Shown here piece by piece: positions 14,750-23,251 of a stretch of 25,970 bases of DNA. Every line of letters begins with the position of its first letter. The first letter of the stretch is position 1. The DNA is from CAZDUZ01 sp964508755 (GTDB lineage: Bacteria > Patescibacteriota > Dojkabacteria > SC72 > JAFGCJ01), in contig CAZDUZ010000010.1 of the NCBI GenBank assembly GCA_964508755.1, positions 1 through 25,970 on the forward strand, in the 5' to 3' direction. Below the pieces are notes generated by a model, which was given only the letters and a program-made list of their open reading frames with translations, did no database searches and was not told where the DNA came from. The position numbers were made by a program, and so were the translations under genes.

Positions 14750-17242
14750 ATGGTTATTATTCTAGGGATATTATTCCTGATTGGTATTGGGGTGCTCTTA
14801 TACCTTCTCTTTTCTAATAAAAAAGAAGAGGAGGATCCGGTTAATGAGGAAGTTCGAGATCCGGTAGTTCTTCATATTGCAGTGCCCAGGCTTAATGATA
14901 AGACACCTCTTGCTGCGGAGCAGATGTTTGCCTCAATTCACGGAATTCTACGTGATAATAAGCGATCGCTTGATTTTGTGAGTTTTGAAATTGTTTCTGA
15001 TATGCACGAAGGGGTGAATTTTTATGCAGTCATTCCTCGATATCTTGTGAAATTCGTAGAGGGGCAGATATATGCACAATATCCAAATGCTGAAATCGCA
15101 ATGGTGGATGATTATGTAGATAAACCGGTGGGGGTATATGAAGAAGGCTCAAAAACGTATATTGCTACTGGGGAAGTCGAATATTCACGAGATTTTATTT
15201 TTCCTATTAAGACGTTCAGAGATTTTGATGTAGATCCGCTGTCATCTATTACCAGCGCCTTGTCTGATATCAGTGAAGGAGAAAAGGTCATGATTCAAAT
15301 TCTTATCCGCCCGGTGGACAATTATTGGCAAGATTACGCGAAAGATTACATTGAAGCGATACGTGAGGGTAAGGATCCAACCCAAGAGTCCAAAAGTTTT
15401 TGGAGTTCCGTTGCTGGAACCGCGGCAAATGTAGTTATTGGAGGCATCGGAGCCTTGCTTAGTTCTACGAGTACTGAGTCTGGAAAGACTGAACAAAAAC
15501 CTATTGTGAAACTTCTTCCTGGACAAGAAGAGGAGCTGAAGCAAATTGCTGAAAAAATGACGCAAGTAGGCTTCGAAGTCGGTATAAGGTTAGTAACGAA
15601 AGCTCCAGATCCACAGCGAGCTGAACAGCTTCTCGGTGATTCTATTGCCTCATTTAAACAATTCACCACGGCAAACTTAAATAGTTTCATTCAATCCAAA
15701 GATACCCCTCCCGGTTCCGAAGTATATGAAAGGTACAAACGAAGATATTTAAGTGCGAATAGTGTCGATATCCTGAACATTTCCGAGCTTGCTTCGCTGT
15801 ATCATCTTCCAAACATTTCGGTCGAAACCCCAAACATCAAATGGTCGAGGGCGAAAAAATCAGAACCTCCAATGAACCTTCCTTCAATTGACGCTACTAT
15901 TTTTGCAGAGACAGACTACCGTGGAAAACGTTATCCCTTCGGAATCCTTCGACCTGATAGGAGAATGCACTTTTATATGCTTGGGAAAACAGGTGCTGGT
16001 AAGTCGACGGTATTCAAGAATATGGCGATTTCAGACATTCTTAACGGTGATGGTGTAGGGGTGATCGATGCTCATGGGGAATTTGTGGAGGATATGTTGA
16101 ATTTTATTCCTTCGAATAGGATTGACGACGTAGTGTATTTTAATCCCGCTGATAGTGAATATCCAATCGGGTTTAATATGCTTGAATTGAAAGACCCCAG
16201 TATGCGGGATCTTGTTGCTGATGGAGTGGTGGAAGTATTTAAGAAACACTTTGAATTTTCATGGGGTCCACGACTTGAATACTTATTACATAACTGTGTG
16301 CTTACTATTCTTGAGGTACAAGGACAGACATTGCTTGCGGTACAACGACTTCTTATCGATAAGAACTTCCGAAAATTTATCGTGAAGCAGGTAAAAGATC
16401 CGGTACTAGTGAAATTCTGGGAAGAGGAGTATGCGAGCATGGCGACGAATTCACGGTTAGTGACTGAGGCGGTGGCACCTATACAGAATAAAGTCGGACG
16501 GTTTCTTTCGTCTTCAATTATTCGAAACATTGTGGGTCAAGTAAAATCAACGGTAGATCTTTCAGAGGTCATGAACCAGGGTAAGATTCTATTGGTAAAT
16601 CTTTCTCAAGGACGACTTGGTGAGGAAAGTAGCGCACTACTTGGAGGAATGATTGTTACCAGACTGCAATCGACAGCTATGGAGCGGGTGAGTATTCCCG
16701 AGAATGAACGAAAGGATTTCTTTCTATTCGTCGATGAATTTCAGAACTATGCTACTGATTCGTTTGCAAAAATATTATCAGAAGCACGAAAATATCGTCT
16801 CTGCTTGCATATGACACATCAATATTTAAACCAGTTACCAGAAACGGTGCGTCAATCAATTTTTGGTAATGTCGGTACTATTCTATCCTACATTGTGGGG
16901 CCGGAAGACGCTCCCATGATGGCACAGCAATTTGCCCCCGTGTTTACAGAAGAAGATATGGTTGCTATGGATCGTCATTCGCTGTATATGAAAATGATGA
17001 TTGAAGGACGGATTTCTATACCGTTTAGTGCGCGGTCGCTTGATCTTCGCTATGAACGCGGAGGATACAAAGATGAAGTACTTAGACGCTCACGTGAACG
17101 GTACGGAGTGCCCCGTGCTATTGTCGAGGACAAGGTTAAAAGATGGACGATGCAGGTATATAGTGAAAAAGGAAATCGGTCAGGGGATACAACGGTTGTA
17201 GGTGAAGCAGGAAAAAATACAAAACCCTCATCGAGTAATTAG
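14750..17242 (+). CDS. TraG/VirB4-like DNA-translocase ATPase, membrane-anchored
   Basis: The 830-residue protein starts with a membrane segment (about 1-20) and an acidic linker. A poorly conserved N-terminal domain spans about 30-390. A Gly/Ala-rich hydrophobic stretch near 220-240 may touch the membrane. The motor domain has Walker A GKTGAGKST (412-420) and Walker B FLFVDE (Asp662, Glu663) followed by FQNYATDSFAKILSEARKY, a VirB4/TraG-type arrangement also labelled DUF87 or TraM-recognition in databases. Such ATPases power type IV secretion or conjugation-like transport. CPR genomes carry them without a full type IV system; a link to pilus function or DNA uptake is possible. No other type IV component is in the window. 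Confidence 0.85.
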   Translation: MVIILGILFLIGIGVLLYLLFSNKKEEEDPVNEEVRDPVVLHIAVPRLNDKTPLAAEQMFASIHGILRDNKRSLDFVSFEIVSDMHEGVNFYAVIPRYLVKFVEGQIYAQYPNAEIAMVDDYVDKPVGVYEEGSKTYIATGEVEYSRDFIFPIKTFRDFDVDPLSSITSALSDISEGEKVMIQILIRPVDNYWQDYAKDYIEAIREGKDPTQESKSFWSSVAGTAANVVIGGIGALLSSTSTESGKTEQKPIVKLLPGQEEELKQIAEKMTQVGFEVGIRLVTKAPDPQRAEQLLGDSIASFKQFTTANLNSFIQSKDTPPGSEVYERYKRRYLSANSVDILNISELASLYHLPNISVETPNIKWSRAKKSEPPMNLPSIDATIFAETDYRGKRYPFGILRPDRRMHFYMLGKTGAGKSTVFKNMAISDILNGDGVGVIDAHGEFVEDMLNFIPSNRIDDVVYFNPADSEYPIGFNMLELKDPSMRDLVADGVVEVFKKHFEFSWGPRLEYLLHNCVLTILEVQGQTLLAVQRLLIDKNFRKFIVKQVKDPVLVKFWEEEYASMATNSRLVTEAVAPIQNKVGRFLSSSIIRNIVGQVKSTVDLSEVMNQGKILLVNLSQGRLGEESSALLGGMIVTRLQSTAMERVSIPENERKDFFLFVDEFQNYATDSFAKILSEARKYRLCLHMTHQYLNQLPETVRQSIFGNVGTILSYIVGPEDAPMMAQQFAPVFTEEDMVAMDRHSLYMKMMIEGRISIPFSARSLDLRYERGGYKDEVLRRSRERYGVPRAIVEDKVKRWTMQVYSEKGNRSGDTTVVGEAGKNTKPSSSN

Positions 17243-17330
17243 ATAAACAAAGTAAGTCTCGTCTGTAGGAAAACGAAAAATTACAAGTGCTGAATATTAA
17301 CTAAAAATATTACACGTTTTTGCTTCCGTT

Positions 17331-17864
17331 ATGCTTGTAAACACAAGATCCCTTGAAGTGTCGATGGTCTGGACTGAAGGAGACGAGAACCTCGTTGAAA
17401 TTGATGGCGATGCATTTCTCGCTTATGTCGGTAACGAGACAATTTCTATGGCCAAGCATAGAGCGCTTGCTCGTTTTCACGAATTTGAAAGACGTATTTG
17501 TTTTTCAGGGGAATTTGATTTAGCAGGTTTCGAAGTTGAATGGTACGAACAATTACCTGGAAGTATTTCTCAACTTGATACCCTGGAGAATTATATTAAC
17601 CAGAGAAAGTATGTACCTGTGTTTGGAAGCAAACGCTCACGTTCTCCAGGTCATGAGCCTAATGTAGTGTATTTATTTCCCGAAACTCTTCGAGAACTGG
17701 CACGAACACTTGAGGGAATGATGGAAAAAGGACTTAATGAGGCGTGGGGATTTTCTGATGATGTTCGTCTACATATTGAATGTCAAAGTAGAATAATTGA
17801 ACAGCTGCATATGTTTGCACAACAAGTGGAAGAGGGTATTTCTGAAGTAAAAGTTACGTTGTAA
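17331..17864 (+). CDS. Hypothetical soluble protein, unrecognised
   Basis: The 177-residue protein is acidic, with no membrane segment or signal peptide. It has a beta-rich N-terminal half (VEIDGDAFLAYVGNE) and a helical C-terminal half with LPETLRE-like and heptad-like stretches. No catalytic motif is recognisable. It lies 88 bases after the ATPase gene and ahead of yebC. No Shine-Dalgarno is visible; an alternative in-frame ATG lies 11 codons in. The length and coding-like composition support a real gene of unknown role. Confidence 0.7.
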   Translation: MLVNTRSLEVSMVWTEGDENLVEIDGDAFLAYVGNETISMAKHRALARFHEFERRICFSGEFDLAGFEVEWYEQLPGSISQLDTLENYINQRKYVPVFGSKRSRSPGHEPNVVYLFPETLRELARTLEGMMEKGLNEAWGFSDDVRLHIECQSRIIEQLHMFAQQVEEGISEVKVTL

Positions 17865-17960
17865 GTTAACGTAAAAAATGGCACTGATTATCTAGTGTAC
17901 TAGGAATAACTTAGTTACTGTGTTCTTCATGCCCCCTTGCTCACAAGTGGTCATATAGCG

Positions 17961-17966
17961 TAATAT
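17961..17966 (+). promoter_or_regulatory. Possible promoter of yebC-ruvC
   Basis: TTGCTC (17937-17942), an 18-base spacer and TAATAT (17961-17966) end seven bases before the yebC ATG. The hexamers are imperfect (TAATAT matches 4 of 6), so this is a weak call, but its position repeats that of ruvA and ruvB. Confidence 0.35.
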
Positions 17967-17973
17967 CCTCTTG

Positions 17974-18777
17974 ATGTCTGGACATTCGAAATGGTCAACA
18001 ATCAAACGAAAAAAAGGTGCTGCAGACGCAAAGCGTGGGCAAATTTTCACTAAGCTTGGCAAAGCAATTTCAATTGCTGCCCGAGAAGGAGGAGGTGATC
18101 CGGAAACGAACTTCACTCTTCGCCTCATTATGGACAAGGCCAAGCAGTCAAATATGCCAATGGACAATATAGAGAGAGCTATCAAGCGAGGAACCGGGGA
18201 AATTGAAGGAGGCGGCTCGTATGAAAGAGGTGTATATGGAGGGTATGGGCCCGGTGGTGTTCCATTAGTTGTCGATGTATTGACTGATAATAAAAATCGT
18301 ACGGTAAGTGAAATTCGAAGCATTTTTTCTGATCATGGCGGAAGTGTTGCGGATGCAGGATCTGTACTGTGGCAGTTTCATGACAAGGGACTTATTGTTG
18401 TCAAATCGGCGAAACTGAAAAAATCCGCTCAATTTGGGAAAGAAGATGAGGTGGAGCCAGTAAATCTCGACGAAGTACTGTTTACCATAATGGATATCGA
18501 AGGTGTCGAAGATGTGCAAGATGGCGGAACTGATGATGAAAGTGGAATCCAATTATGTGAGGTTATTACTCTGCCCAAAGATCTTGCACAGATTAAAAAG
18601 AGCATAGAAGAAATTGGGTATATCATTTCTTCAGCAGAGATGATTCGAGTACCGGAACGGACGCAATCTGTTGCAGAAAGTGAACGAGGCCAGCTAGAAA
18701 GTCTTATTGAAGCATTAGAAGAGCAGGACGATGTCGAAAACGTATGGACTACGGCAGAACGCACACAAGCGATATGA
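17974..18777 (+). CDS. yebC: YebC/PmpR-family (TACO1) protein
   Basis: The 267-residue protein begins with the family signature MSGHSKWSTIKRKKGAADAKRGQIFTKL in outline and continues with NMPMDNIERAIKRGTGE, YEGYGPGG-type motif (here YGGYGPGG) and the second and third alpha/beta domains. YebC proteins were described as transcription regulators; more recent work shows that members bind ribosomes and relieve stalling at proline runs, partly overlapping EF-P, which this window also encodes. Start is ATG 17974; the TTG directly before it adds one residue and is unlikely. Its TGA overlaps the ruvC ATG as ATGA, an arrangement often seen with ruvC. Confidence 0.95.
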   Translation: MSGHSKWSTIKRKKGAADAKRGQIFTKLGKAISIAAREGGGDPETNFTLRLIMDKAKQSNMPMDNIERAIKRGTGEIEGGGSYERGVYGGYGPGGVPLVVDVLTDNKNRTVSEIRSIFSDHGGSVADAGSVLWQFHDKGLIVVKSAKLKKSAQFGKEDEVEPVNLDEVLFTIMDIEGVEDVQDGGTDDESGIQLCEVITLPKDLAQIKKSIEEIGYIISSAEMIRVPERTQSVAESERGQLESLIEALEEQDDVENVWTTAERTQAI

Positions 18778-19343
18778 GCCCTTCTTCCGTACAAGACTTT
18801 CATGCAGATACTATCTCAGAGTTAAAGGGGAATTCCATAAAAATACTTGGTATTGATCCAGGGGTCGCGACACTGGGGTGGGGAATGCTTGAAGTTCGTG
18901 TTGATGAAGGCCTTCACTGTAAATGTATCGACTATGGTGTTATTACGACGCCTAAGGAGGACTCTCAACCGGTACGTTTGGTCGAGTTGAAACAGGATAT
19001 GTCTGAAGTTCTTATCGAGTATACTCCCGATATTGTTTCTGTAGAAAAGCTGTTTTTTTGCAGAAATCAAAAGACGGCGGTAGCTGTAGGGGAGGCACGT
19101 GGTGTAGTTTTATTATCAATCGGAGAATTTGGCTGTAAGGCGGTGGAATATACTCCATTGCAAGTGAAGTCGCTTGTCTGTGGAAATGGCAAAGCAAAAA
19201 AGCGTGAAGTGCAAGAAACCGTTCAACGTATACTTGGCTTAAAGGAGATCCCCAAACCCGATGATGCGGCAGATGGCCTCGCTTTGGCTTTGTGTCTTGC
19301 TCAAGACTACTATTACTCAGTACTTGGGAAGTGTGCATCTTAA
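18774..19343 (+). CDS. ruvC: Holliday junction endonuclease RuvC
   Basis: The 189-residue protein is the dimeric resolvase that cuts Holliday junctions produced during recombination. The four acidic catalytic residues are Asp28 (LGIDPG), Glu91 (VEKLFF), Asp164 and Asp167 (DDAADGLALA). The start ATG overlaps the yebC stop by the ATGA pattern, so the two are translationally coupled. An upstream in-frame ATG (18744) inside yebC is less likely. About 20 residues precede the usual RuvC N-terminus. It is followed by ruvA after 18 bases. Confidence 0.96.
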   Translation: MSPSSVQDFHADTISELKGNSIKILGIDPGVATLGWGMLEVRVDEGLHCKCIDYGVITTPKEDSQPVRLVELKQDMSEVLIEYTPDIVSVEKLFFCRNQKTAVAVGEARGVVLLSIGEFGCKAVEYTPLQVKSLVCGNGKAKKREVQETVQRILGLKEIPKPDDAADGLALALCLAQDYYYSVLGKCAS

Positions 19344-19346
19344 TTG

Positions 19347-19355
19347 TGGTACACT
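19347..19355 (+). promoter_or_regulatory. Extended -10 of ruvA (leaderless)
   Basis: TGGTACACT carries the TGn extension and a TACACT hexamer six bases before the ATG at 19362. Transcription initiated here would start on or next to the A of the start codon. It lies in the 18-base gap after ruvC, so ruvA may also be read from the yebC-ruvC transcript. Confidence 0.5.
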
Positions 19356-19361
19356 CTTCAT

Positions 19362-19982
19362 ATGATTGCATTCTTACGAGGTACAGTGAGAGAAAAGGGT
19401 GATGAGTATGCGGTGATAGAAACTTCTTCCGGTGTGGGATACTTAGTTTCAATAGCTTCAGCGTCATCTCTTTGGGAATTAATGCAAATTGATGAAGAGA
19501 TTTCTCTGTTTATCAGTCATCAAATAAGGGAGAATGGGCAGGACTTGTACGGTTTTCGCTCAGGGGAAGAACGTAATTTTTTTGAGCAACTTCTTACCGT
19601 CTCAGGAGTTGGTCCAAAGCTCGCATCAACCCTGGTTGCTTCTCTTGGTCAGGAAGCTCTTGCAAATATGATTTTATCCGAAGATGTAGCTGGTATTGAC
19701 GCCGTTCCGGGTATTGGAAAGAAAACTGCAGAAAGGATTATTGTATATCTTCGTGACAGGGTATTGGGTGGAGATACTACCGTTGTTTCATCGAGTAAAA
19801 GAAAACAGGTATCTACTAAGGATACAAATATATCTGTGGTGGTGCAGGCACTTGAGAAGTTAGGCTTTAACGCCAGGGAGCGTGAAAGTATGCTTAATAA
19901 TTCCGATGAGAAGCAGCTAGAGGGAAAATCTGTGGAAGAAGTATTGAAGCTATTACTTTCAACGAAAAACGAAAAGTCTTGA
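19362..19982 (+). CDS. ruvA: Holliday junction branch-migration protein RuvA
   Basis: The 206-residue protein binds four-way junctions as a tetramer and loads RuvB. The start MIAFLRGTV matches the family's MIGxLRGxV, so ATG 19362 is preferred over the TTG at 19344. Domain I is an OB fold (1-62, ending DLYGFRS). Domain II has two helix-hairpin-helix motifs, VSGVGPKLAS (80-89) and VPGIGKKTAE (115-124). Domain III, the RuvB-binding part, is near the C-terminus (about 150-200). Unlike the common ruvA-ruvB order, two unrelated genes separate it from ruvB here. Confidence 0.96.
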   Translation: MIAFLRGTVREKGDEYAVIETSSGVGYLVSIASASSLWELMQIDEEISLFISHQIRENGQDLYGFRSGEERNFFEQLLTVSGVGPKLASTLVASLGQEALANMILSEDVAGIDAVPGIGKKTAERIIVYLRDRVLGGDTTVVSSSKRKQVSTKDTNISVVVQALEKLGFNARERESMLNNSDEKQLEGKSVEEVLKLLLSTKNEKS

Positions 19983-20012
19983 TTCCCTGTATTTTTTTAA
20001 TGAATTTTCTCT

Positions 20013-20038
20013 GAATTCCTGTTGGGAGTTGTGAATTC
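20013..20038. repeat. Short inverted repeat after ruvA
   Basis: GAATTC at 20013-20018 and 20033-20038 can pair across a 14-base loop downstream of ruvA. The stem is only six base pairs and the T-rich tail is poor, so it is at best a weak terminator. Confidence 0.2.
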
Positions 20039-20041
20039 TGT

Positions 20042-20070
20042 TTGCTAACTGAGTAGGTCATGTATATACT
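20042..20070 (+). promoter_or_regulatory. Promoter of the PEP/pyruvate-binding gene
   Basis: TTGCTA (20042-20047), a 17-base spacer and TATACT (20065-20070) lie 38 bases before the GTG start at 20109, giving a leader of about 32 bases. Confidence 0.5.
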
Positions 20071-20108
20071 GATGACATTAGAACACTTAATTCTTCCTGT
20101 TTAGCTCG

Positions 20109-21050
20109 GTGAACTGTATTCCTTTGGGAAGAGTCCGTAAAGAAGATGCGCTTTTGTGCGGAAATAAGGGTGCACAACTAGGTGAGCTTGCTTTTGCCGG
20201 TCTCCCTGTTCCCGACGGCTTTATTGTTTCCACTGAAGTGTATGCGAATTTTCTTAAAGAAAGCGGATTAGGCGAACAGATTCAAGATATCCTTCAATCT
20301 ATTGATCCTGTACTTCATCCTGATATGTCCTTTATTGCGGAAGAGATTAAAGGATGGTCCTTGCAGTACCATATTAATGAGCAGGTGAGGGAAGAAATAA
20401 ATACCTCTATGAAAAACCTTAGGGTGCCGTATGTGGCTGTTCGTAGTTCAGCCGTTGTGGCCGAGAATGAAAATGTTATGTTTACTGGAAGACTTGCTAC
20501 CACGATGAATGTTAAGTGTGACAATCTAATCGAAAACATAGAACGTGTGTGGATGTCATTATATTCGTCGCGAGCTCTGCAGTATTTGTTTAGAAAACAG
20601 TTGATCGAACAGCATGTATTAGTGGGTATCATCGTACAGGCGATGGTAGATGCACAAGTGTCTGGGGTCATGTATTGTGCGAGTACTTCTTCGGGGAAAC
20701 CGAGTCGTCTGGTGGTAGAGGCGGGGTGGGGGCTCGGAGAGACAATGGTTTCAGGGATTGTTACTCCAGACCGATATGTAATTGACTGCGAAATTGGAGA
20801 AATTGCAGAAACTTCAATTGGAAAACAAATGAAAGAGTATGTTCGAGAGGGGGATCGATTGCGATTTTCTGATATTCCAGAACCGAGAATCTGTGCAAAA
20901 AAGCTTACAAACGAACAATTGCTGTATTTAACAAACCTCTATCAGAAAGCTCTCGATCATTGTGGTTTTCCACAAAAAATCGAATGGGCATATGCTGATG
21001 GGCAGTTTTATATTCTTCAAGGTAAGACGATGATCTACGAACCTGAGTAA
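20109..21050 (+). CDS. Stand-alone PEP/pyruvate-binding (PPDK_N, ATP-grasp) domain protein
   Basis: The 313-residue protein matches only the N-terminal nucleotide-binding domain of PEP synthase or pyruvate phosphate dikinase. Visible are GNKGAQLGELAFAGLPVPDGF (18-38 region, Lys20), VAVRSSA (109-115, Arg112), EAGWGLGETMVSGIVTPD and IEWAYADGQFYILQ. In full-length enzymes this domain phosphorylates a swivelling histidine domain using ATP, and a third domain binds pyruvate. Both other domains are absent here: the protein ends right after the ATP-grasp fold. The loop following RSSA differs from the usual AEDLPDASFAGQ (here AENENVMFTGR). Start is GTG 20109. It may act with a separate histidine-domain protein or have another phosphotransfer role. 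Confidence 0.85.
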   Translation: MNCIPLGRVRKEDALLCGNKGAQLGELAFAGLPVPDGFIVSTEVYANFLKESGLGEQIQDILQSIDPVLHPDMSFIAEEIKGWSLQYHINEQVREEINTSMKNLRVPYVAVRSSAVVAENENVMFTGRLATTMNVKCDNLIENIERVWMSLYSSRALQYLFRKQLIEQHVLVGIIVQAMVDAQVSGVMYCASTSSGKPSRLVVEAGWGLGETMVSGIVTPDRYVIDCEIGEIAETSIGKQMKEYVREGDRLRFSDIPEPRICAKKLTNEQLLYLTNLYQKALDHCGFPQKIEWAYADGQFYILQGKTMIYEPE

Positions 21051-21072
21051 GGTAAGAGCTACTTCCTTTCGT

Positions 21073-21936
21073 TCATGCTTTCTTGATTGCTTTGATGGCA
21101 AGGAAATGAGGGATTTCAGAAAAAGCCTTTTGCTGCGCTTTATTAATGGTGCTATTTCCGGGGTCTTCTGGAATTTCCAGCATGGTATGAAGATTGAAAT
21201 CAGCTTTAGCGAGAGCGTTTACATAGTAACTGATCGGTCGGTGAAAACTTCTTGTAAGTACCTTGCCTGTTGTGTAATGTGTTCTCATTGGTACATCTAG
21301 TGTCGAGAGATAACTGTCCACCCTCCTGTATATCAGTTTTCTTTGTGGATCGAGTCCCCAACCGCTCTGTCGAGGAATTCTGAAGGCTGGATGGAGCATG
21401 AAAATAACAACCTTTCCATTGGGAAAGAGTAGGGAAGATGCCTGACTAATAGCACTTTCAGCGAAACGGATATCTTCAATACTCAACATGAAGACACATC
21501 CGCTGAAAGGTGCAAGTTTCGTAATTTGGTGGGAGAGCAGCTTTGCAACATCTCCGACGAAAAAATTACCATCTCGCTTATGCCTTGAAAGTGCTTGGTC
21601 GATCATATTCTTGCTTGCGTCAATTCCAAAATAGTCTGCGCCAGCTTTATTAACTTCTGGAGCGAGCACTCCTTGTCCGCATCCAAGATCGAGTATCCTG
21701 TCACCTTTTTTTATATCAAGAAGGGTAAGTACAGTAGATATTGCAGTGTGCTGATGGGTTCTGCTTCCTTTGCTTCCTACCATTCCGTCATACCACCTGC
21801 TAACGGTATCCCATCCTGAAGTTGATTTGTGAGGGCGTTCAATGGTAGTTCGTGTGTTTATAGAACGGTTGTTCCTGGTTCTTATTCTATCTTTGTTCAG
21901 TGCTCTACGGTAAGGCTGTCTTTTCATTGAAATCAT
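21073..21936 (-). CDS. SAM-dependent class I methyltransferase
   Basis: The 287-residue protein has a basic N-terminal region (1-40), then a Rossmann-fold methyltransferase domain. The SAM-binding motif I is ILDLGCGQG (81-89) and motif II is YFGIDAS. Later HPAFRIPRQSGWG and PISYYVNAL resemble small-molecule (ubiquinone/tocopherol- or sterol-type) methyltransferases of the Methyltransf_11/25 group. The substrate cannot be predicted. I take ATG 21936; a TTG lies one codon upstream. It is the only leftward gene in the right half of the window and is transcribed divergently from ruvB. Confidence 0.8.
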   Translation of the reverse strand: MISMKRQPYRRALNKDRIRTRNNRSINTRTTIERPHKSTSGWDTVSRWYDGMVGSKGSRTHQHTAISTVLTLLDIKKGDRILDLGCGQGVLAPEVNKAGADYFGIDASKNMIDQALSRHKRDGNFFVGDVAKLLSHQITKLAPFSGCVFMLSIEDIRFAESAISQASSLLFPNGKVVIFMLHPAFRIPRQSGWGLDPQRKLIYRRVDSYLSTLDVPMRTHYTTGKVLTRSFHRPISYYVNALAKADFNLHTMLEIPEDPGNSTINKAQQKAFSEIPHFLAIKAIKKA

Positions 21937-21965
21937 CAACGTGTATGAAGTTACTCTTGTAGTCT

Positions 21966-21974
21966 ATTGTAGCA
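21966..21974 (-). promoter_or_regulatory. Extended -10 of the methyltransferase gene
   Basis: Read on the minus strand, TGCTACAAT is identical to the ruvB extended -10 that faces the other way 40 bases off. The hexamer lies 29 bases before the ATG. Confidence 0.5.
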
Positions 21975-22010
21975 GAAAGTGATTTGTCCGGAGGGTTATG
22001 CCTTAATCCA

Positions 22011-22019
22011 TGCTACAAT
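22011..22019 (+). promoter_or_regulatory. Extended -10 of ruvB (leaderless)
   Basis: TGCTACAAT ends six bases before the GTG at 22026, the same geometry as at ruvA. This spacing is the main reason for choosing GTG 22026 as the ruvB start. Confidence 0.55.
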
Positions 22020-22025
22020 ACCACT

Positions 22026-23249
22026 GTGACGCTACTGAAGTCAGCACAACTTAAAGGAAACAGAAATAGTAGTGCTCGTTCTCGAAAAAAGAGCACTGAT
22101 ATAGACCCAAAGACGGCAAAGAATTTCTCTTCAATTTCTGACGGACAAGAAGATATAGTGCCTTCGAAGTCTAATCCTCAAGATTTCTCTGACTTACCTC
22201 TACAATCGTTGCGGGATACCTCTGAAGATATTGAGTCCATAGTTGAAACAAACGAAGATGCAGCACTTCGTCCAGCTCGATTAAGTGATGTCATCGGTCG
22301 GCGCAAAGAGAAGAAAATGCTTAAGGTCTTAATTGACGCTGCTCGGGCACGTAATGAGAGCGTTGATCATATTCTTTTTCACGGACCGCCCGGTTTGGGT
22401 AAAACAACCTTTGCGCATGTGGTTGCTCACGAAATGGGAACAAACCTTAAAATAACGTCAGGTCCGGCAATTGAACGACAAGGGGATCTTGCCTCAATTC
22501 TTACCACACTTCAGAAAGGTGATGTGCTATTTATTGATGAGATTCATCGATTGCATCGGTCAATTGAAGAGATACTGTACCCAGCAATGGAAGACTATTG
22601 TCTCGACATTGTTGCTGGAAGCGGTCCTTCTGCCCGAGTTGTACGGCTTCCTCTTGAACGATTTACCCTTATCGGGGCTACAACGAGAGTAAGCATGCTT
22701 AGTGCGCCATTGAGGGATCGTTTTGGTGTAGTACAGCGTCTTGATTACTTTGATGATGATGAAATGGTTGAAATCATAGACCGGGTTGCTGGGAAAACAG
22801 GGGTTTCCATTGAAGAGAGTGCTACTCGAGAAATTGCAATCCGTTCAAGGGGAACAGCGCGGATTGCTCAGCGATTGTTTCGTAGGGTGAGGGATTTTGC
22901 GCAAGTACATCATCCTGAGGATGTCATTACCGCTATCTATGCAAAGTTAGCACTCGATGAGTTAGGAATTGATGCTCTGGGCCTTGACGATGTTGATAGG
23001 CGCATTCTTTTCACGATTATCGATACATTTAATGGAGGGCCGGTGGGTCTTTCTACTGTGGCGGCAGCGTTATCTGAAGATATTCCGACCATTTCAGAGG
23101 TGTATGAGCCATTTCTTATTCAGCGGGGATTGTTGCAAAGAACTCCTCGAGGAAGGATTGCGACTCCGAAAGCATATGAACACCTTGGAATTGTGCATAC
23201 AGTAGCAAAATCGATAGCTGAGCAAGGAGGGTTTGTCACGTTAAAATGA
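22026..23249 (+). CDS. ruvB: Holliday junction helicase RuvB with N-terminal extension
   Basis: The 407-residue AAA+ motor drives branch migration with RuvA. The canonical part begins at LRPARLSDVIGR (about residue 81), followed by Walker A GPPGLGKTT (120-128), Walker B LFIDEIHRL, sensor 1 IGATTRVSML, arginine finger region APLRDRFG and the C-terminal winged helix (GGPVGLSTVAAAL...QRGLLQRTPRGR). About 60 extra hydrophilic, Ser/Asp/Lys-rich residues precede the usual start; they look disordered. GTG 22026 is chosen from its promoter spacing; a TTG at 21984 would add 14 residues upstream of that promoter. An internal start nearer the conserved part cannot be excluded. Confidence 0.93.
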   Translation: MTLLKSAQLKGNRNSSARSRKKSTDIDPKTAKNFSSISDGQEDIVPSKSNPQDFSDLPLQSLRDTSEDIESIVETNEDAALRPARLSDVIGRRKEKKMLKVLIDAARARNESVDHILFHGPPGLGKTTFAHVVAHEMGTNLKITSGPAIERQGDLASILTTLQKGDVLFIDEIHRLHRSIEEILYPAMEDYCLDIVAGSGPSARVVRLPLERFTLIGATTRVSMLSAPLRDRFGVVQRLDYFDDDEMVEIIDRVAGKTGVSIEESATREIAIRSRGTARIAQRLFRRVRDFAQVHHPEDVITAIYAKLALDELGIDALGLDDVDRRILFTIIDTFNGGPVGLSTVAAALSEDIPTISEVYEPFLIQRGLLQRTPRGRIATPKAYEHLGIVHTVAKSIAEQGGFVTLK

Positions 23250-23251
23250 AG

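Noticed and set aside
14750..17242. Evidence of an integrated conjugative element
   Set aside because: The TraG/VirB4-like ATPase is the only such gene. No relaxase, pilin, VirB6/8/9/10 or flanking repeats are present, and housekeeping genes surround it.
17892..17903. CTAGT/ACTAG palindrome upstream of yebC
   Set aside because: Five-base arms around two bases are short enough to be chance and do not overlap the proposed promoter.
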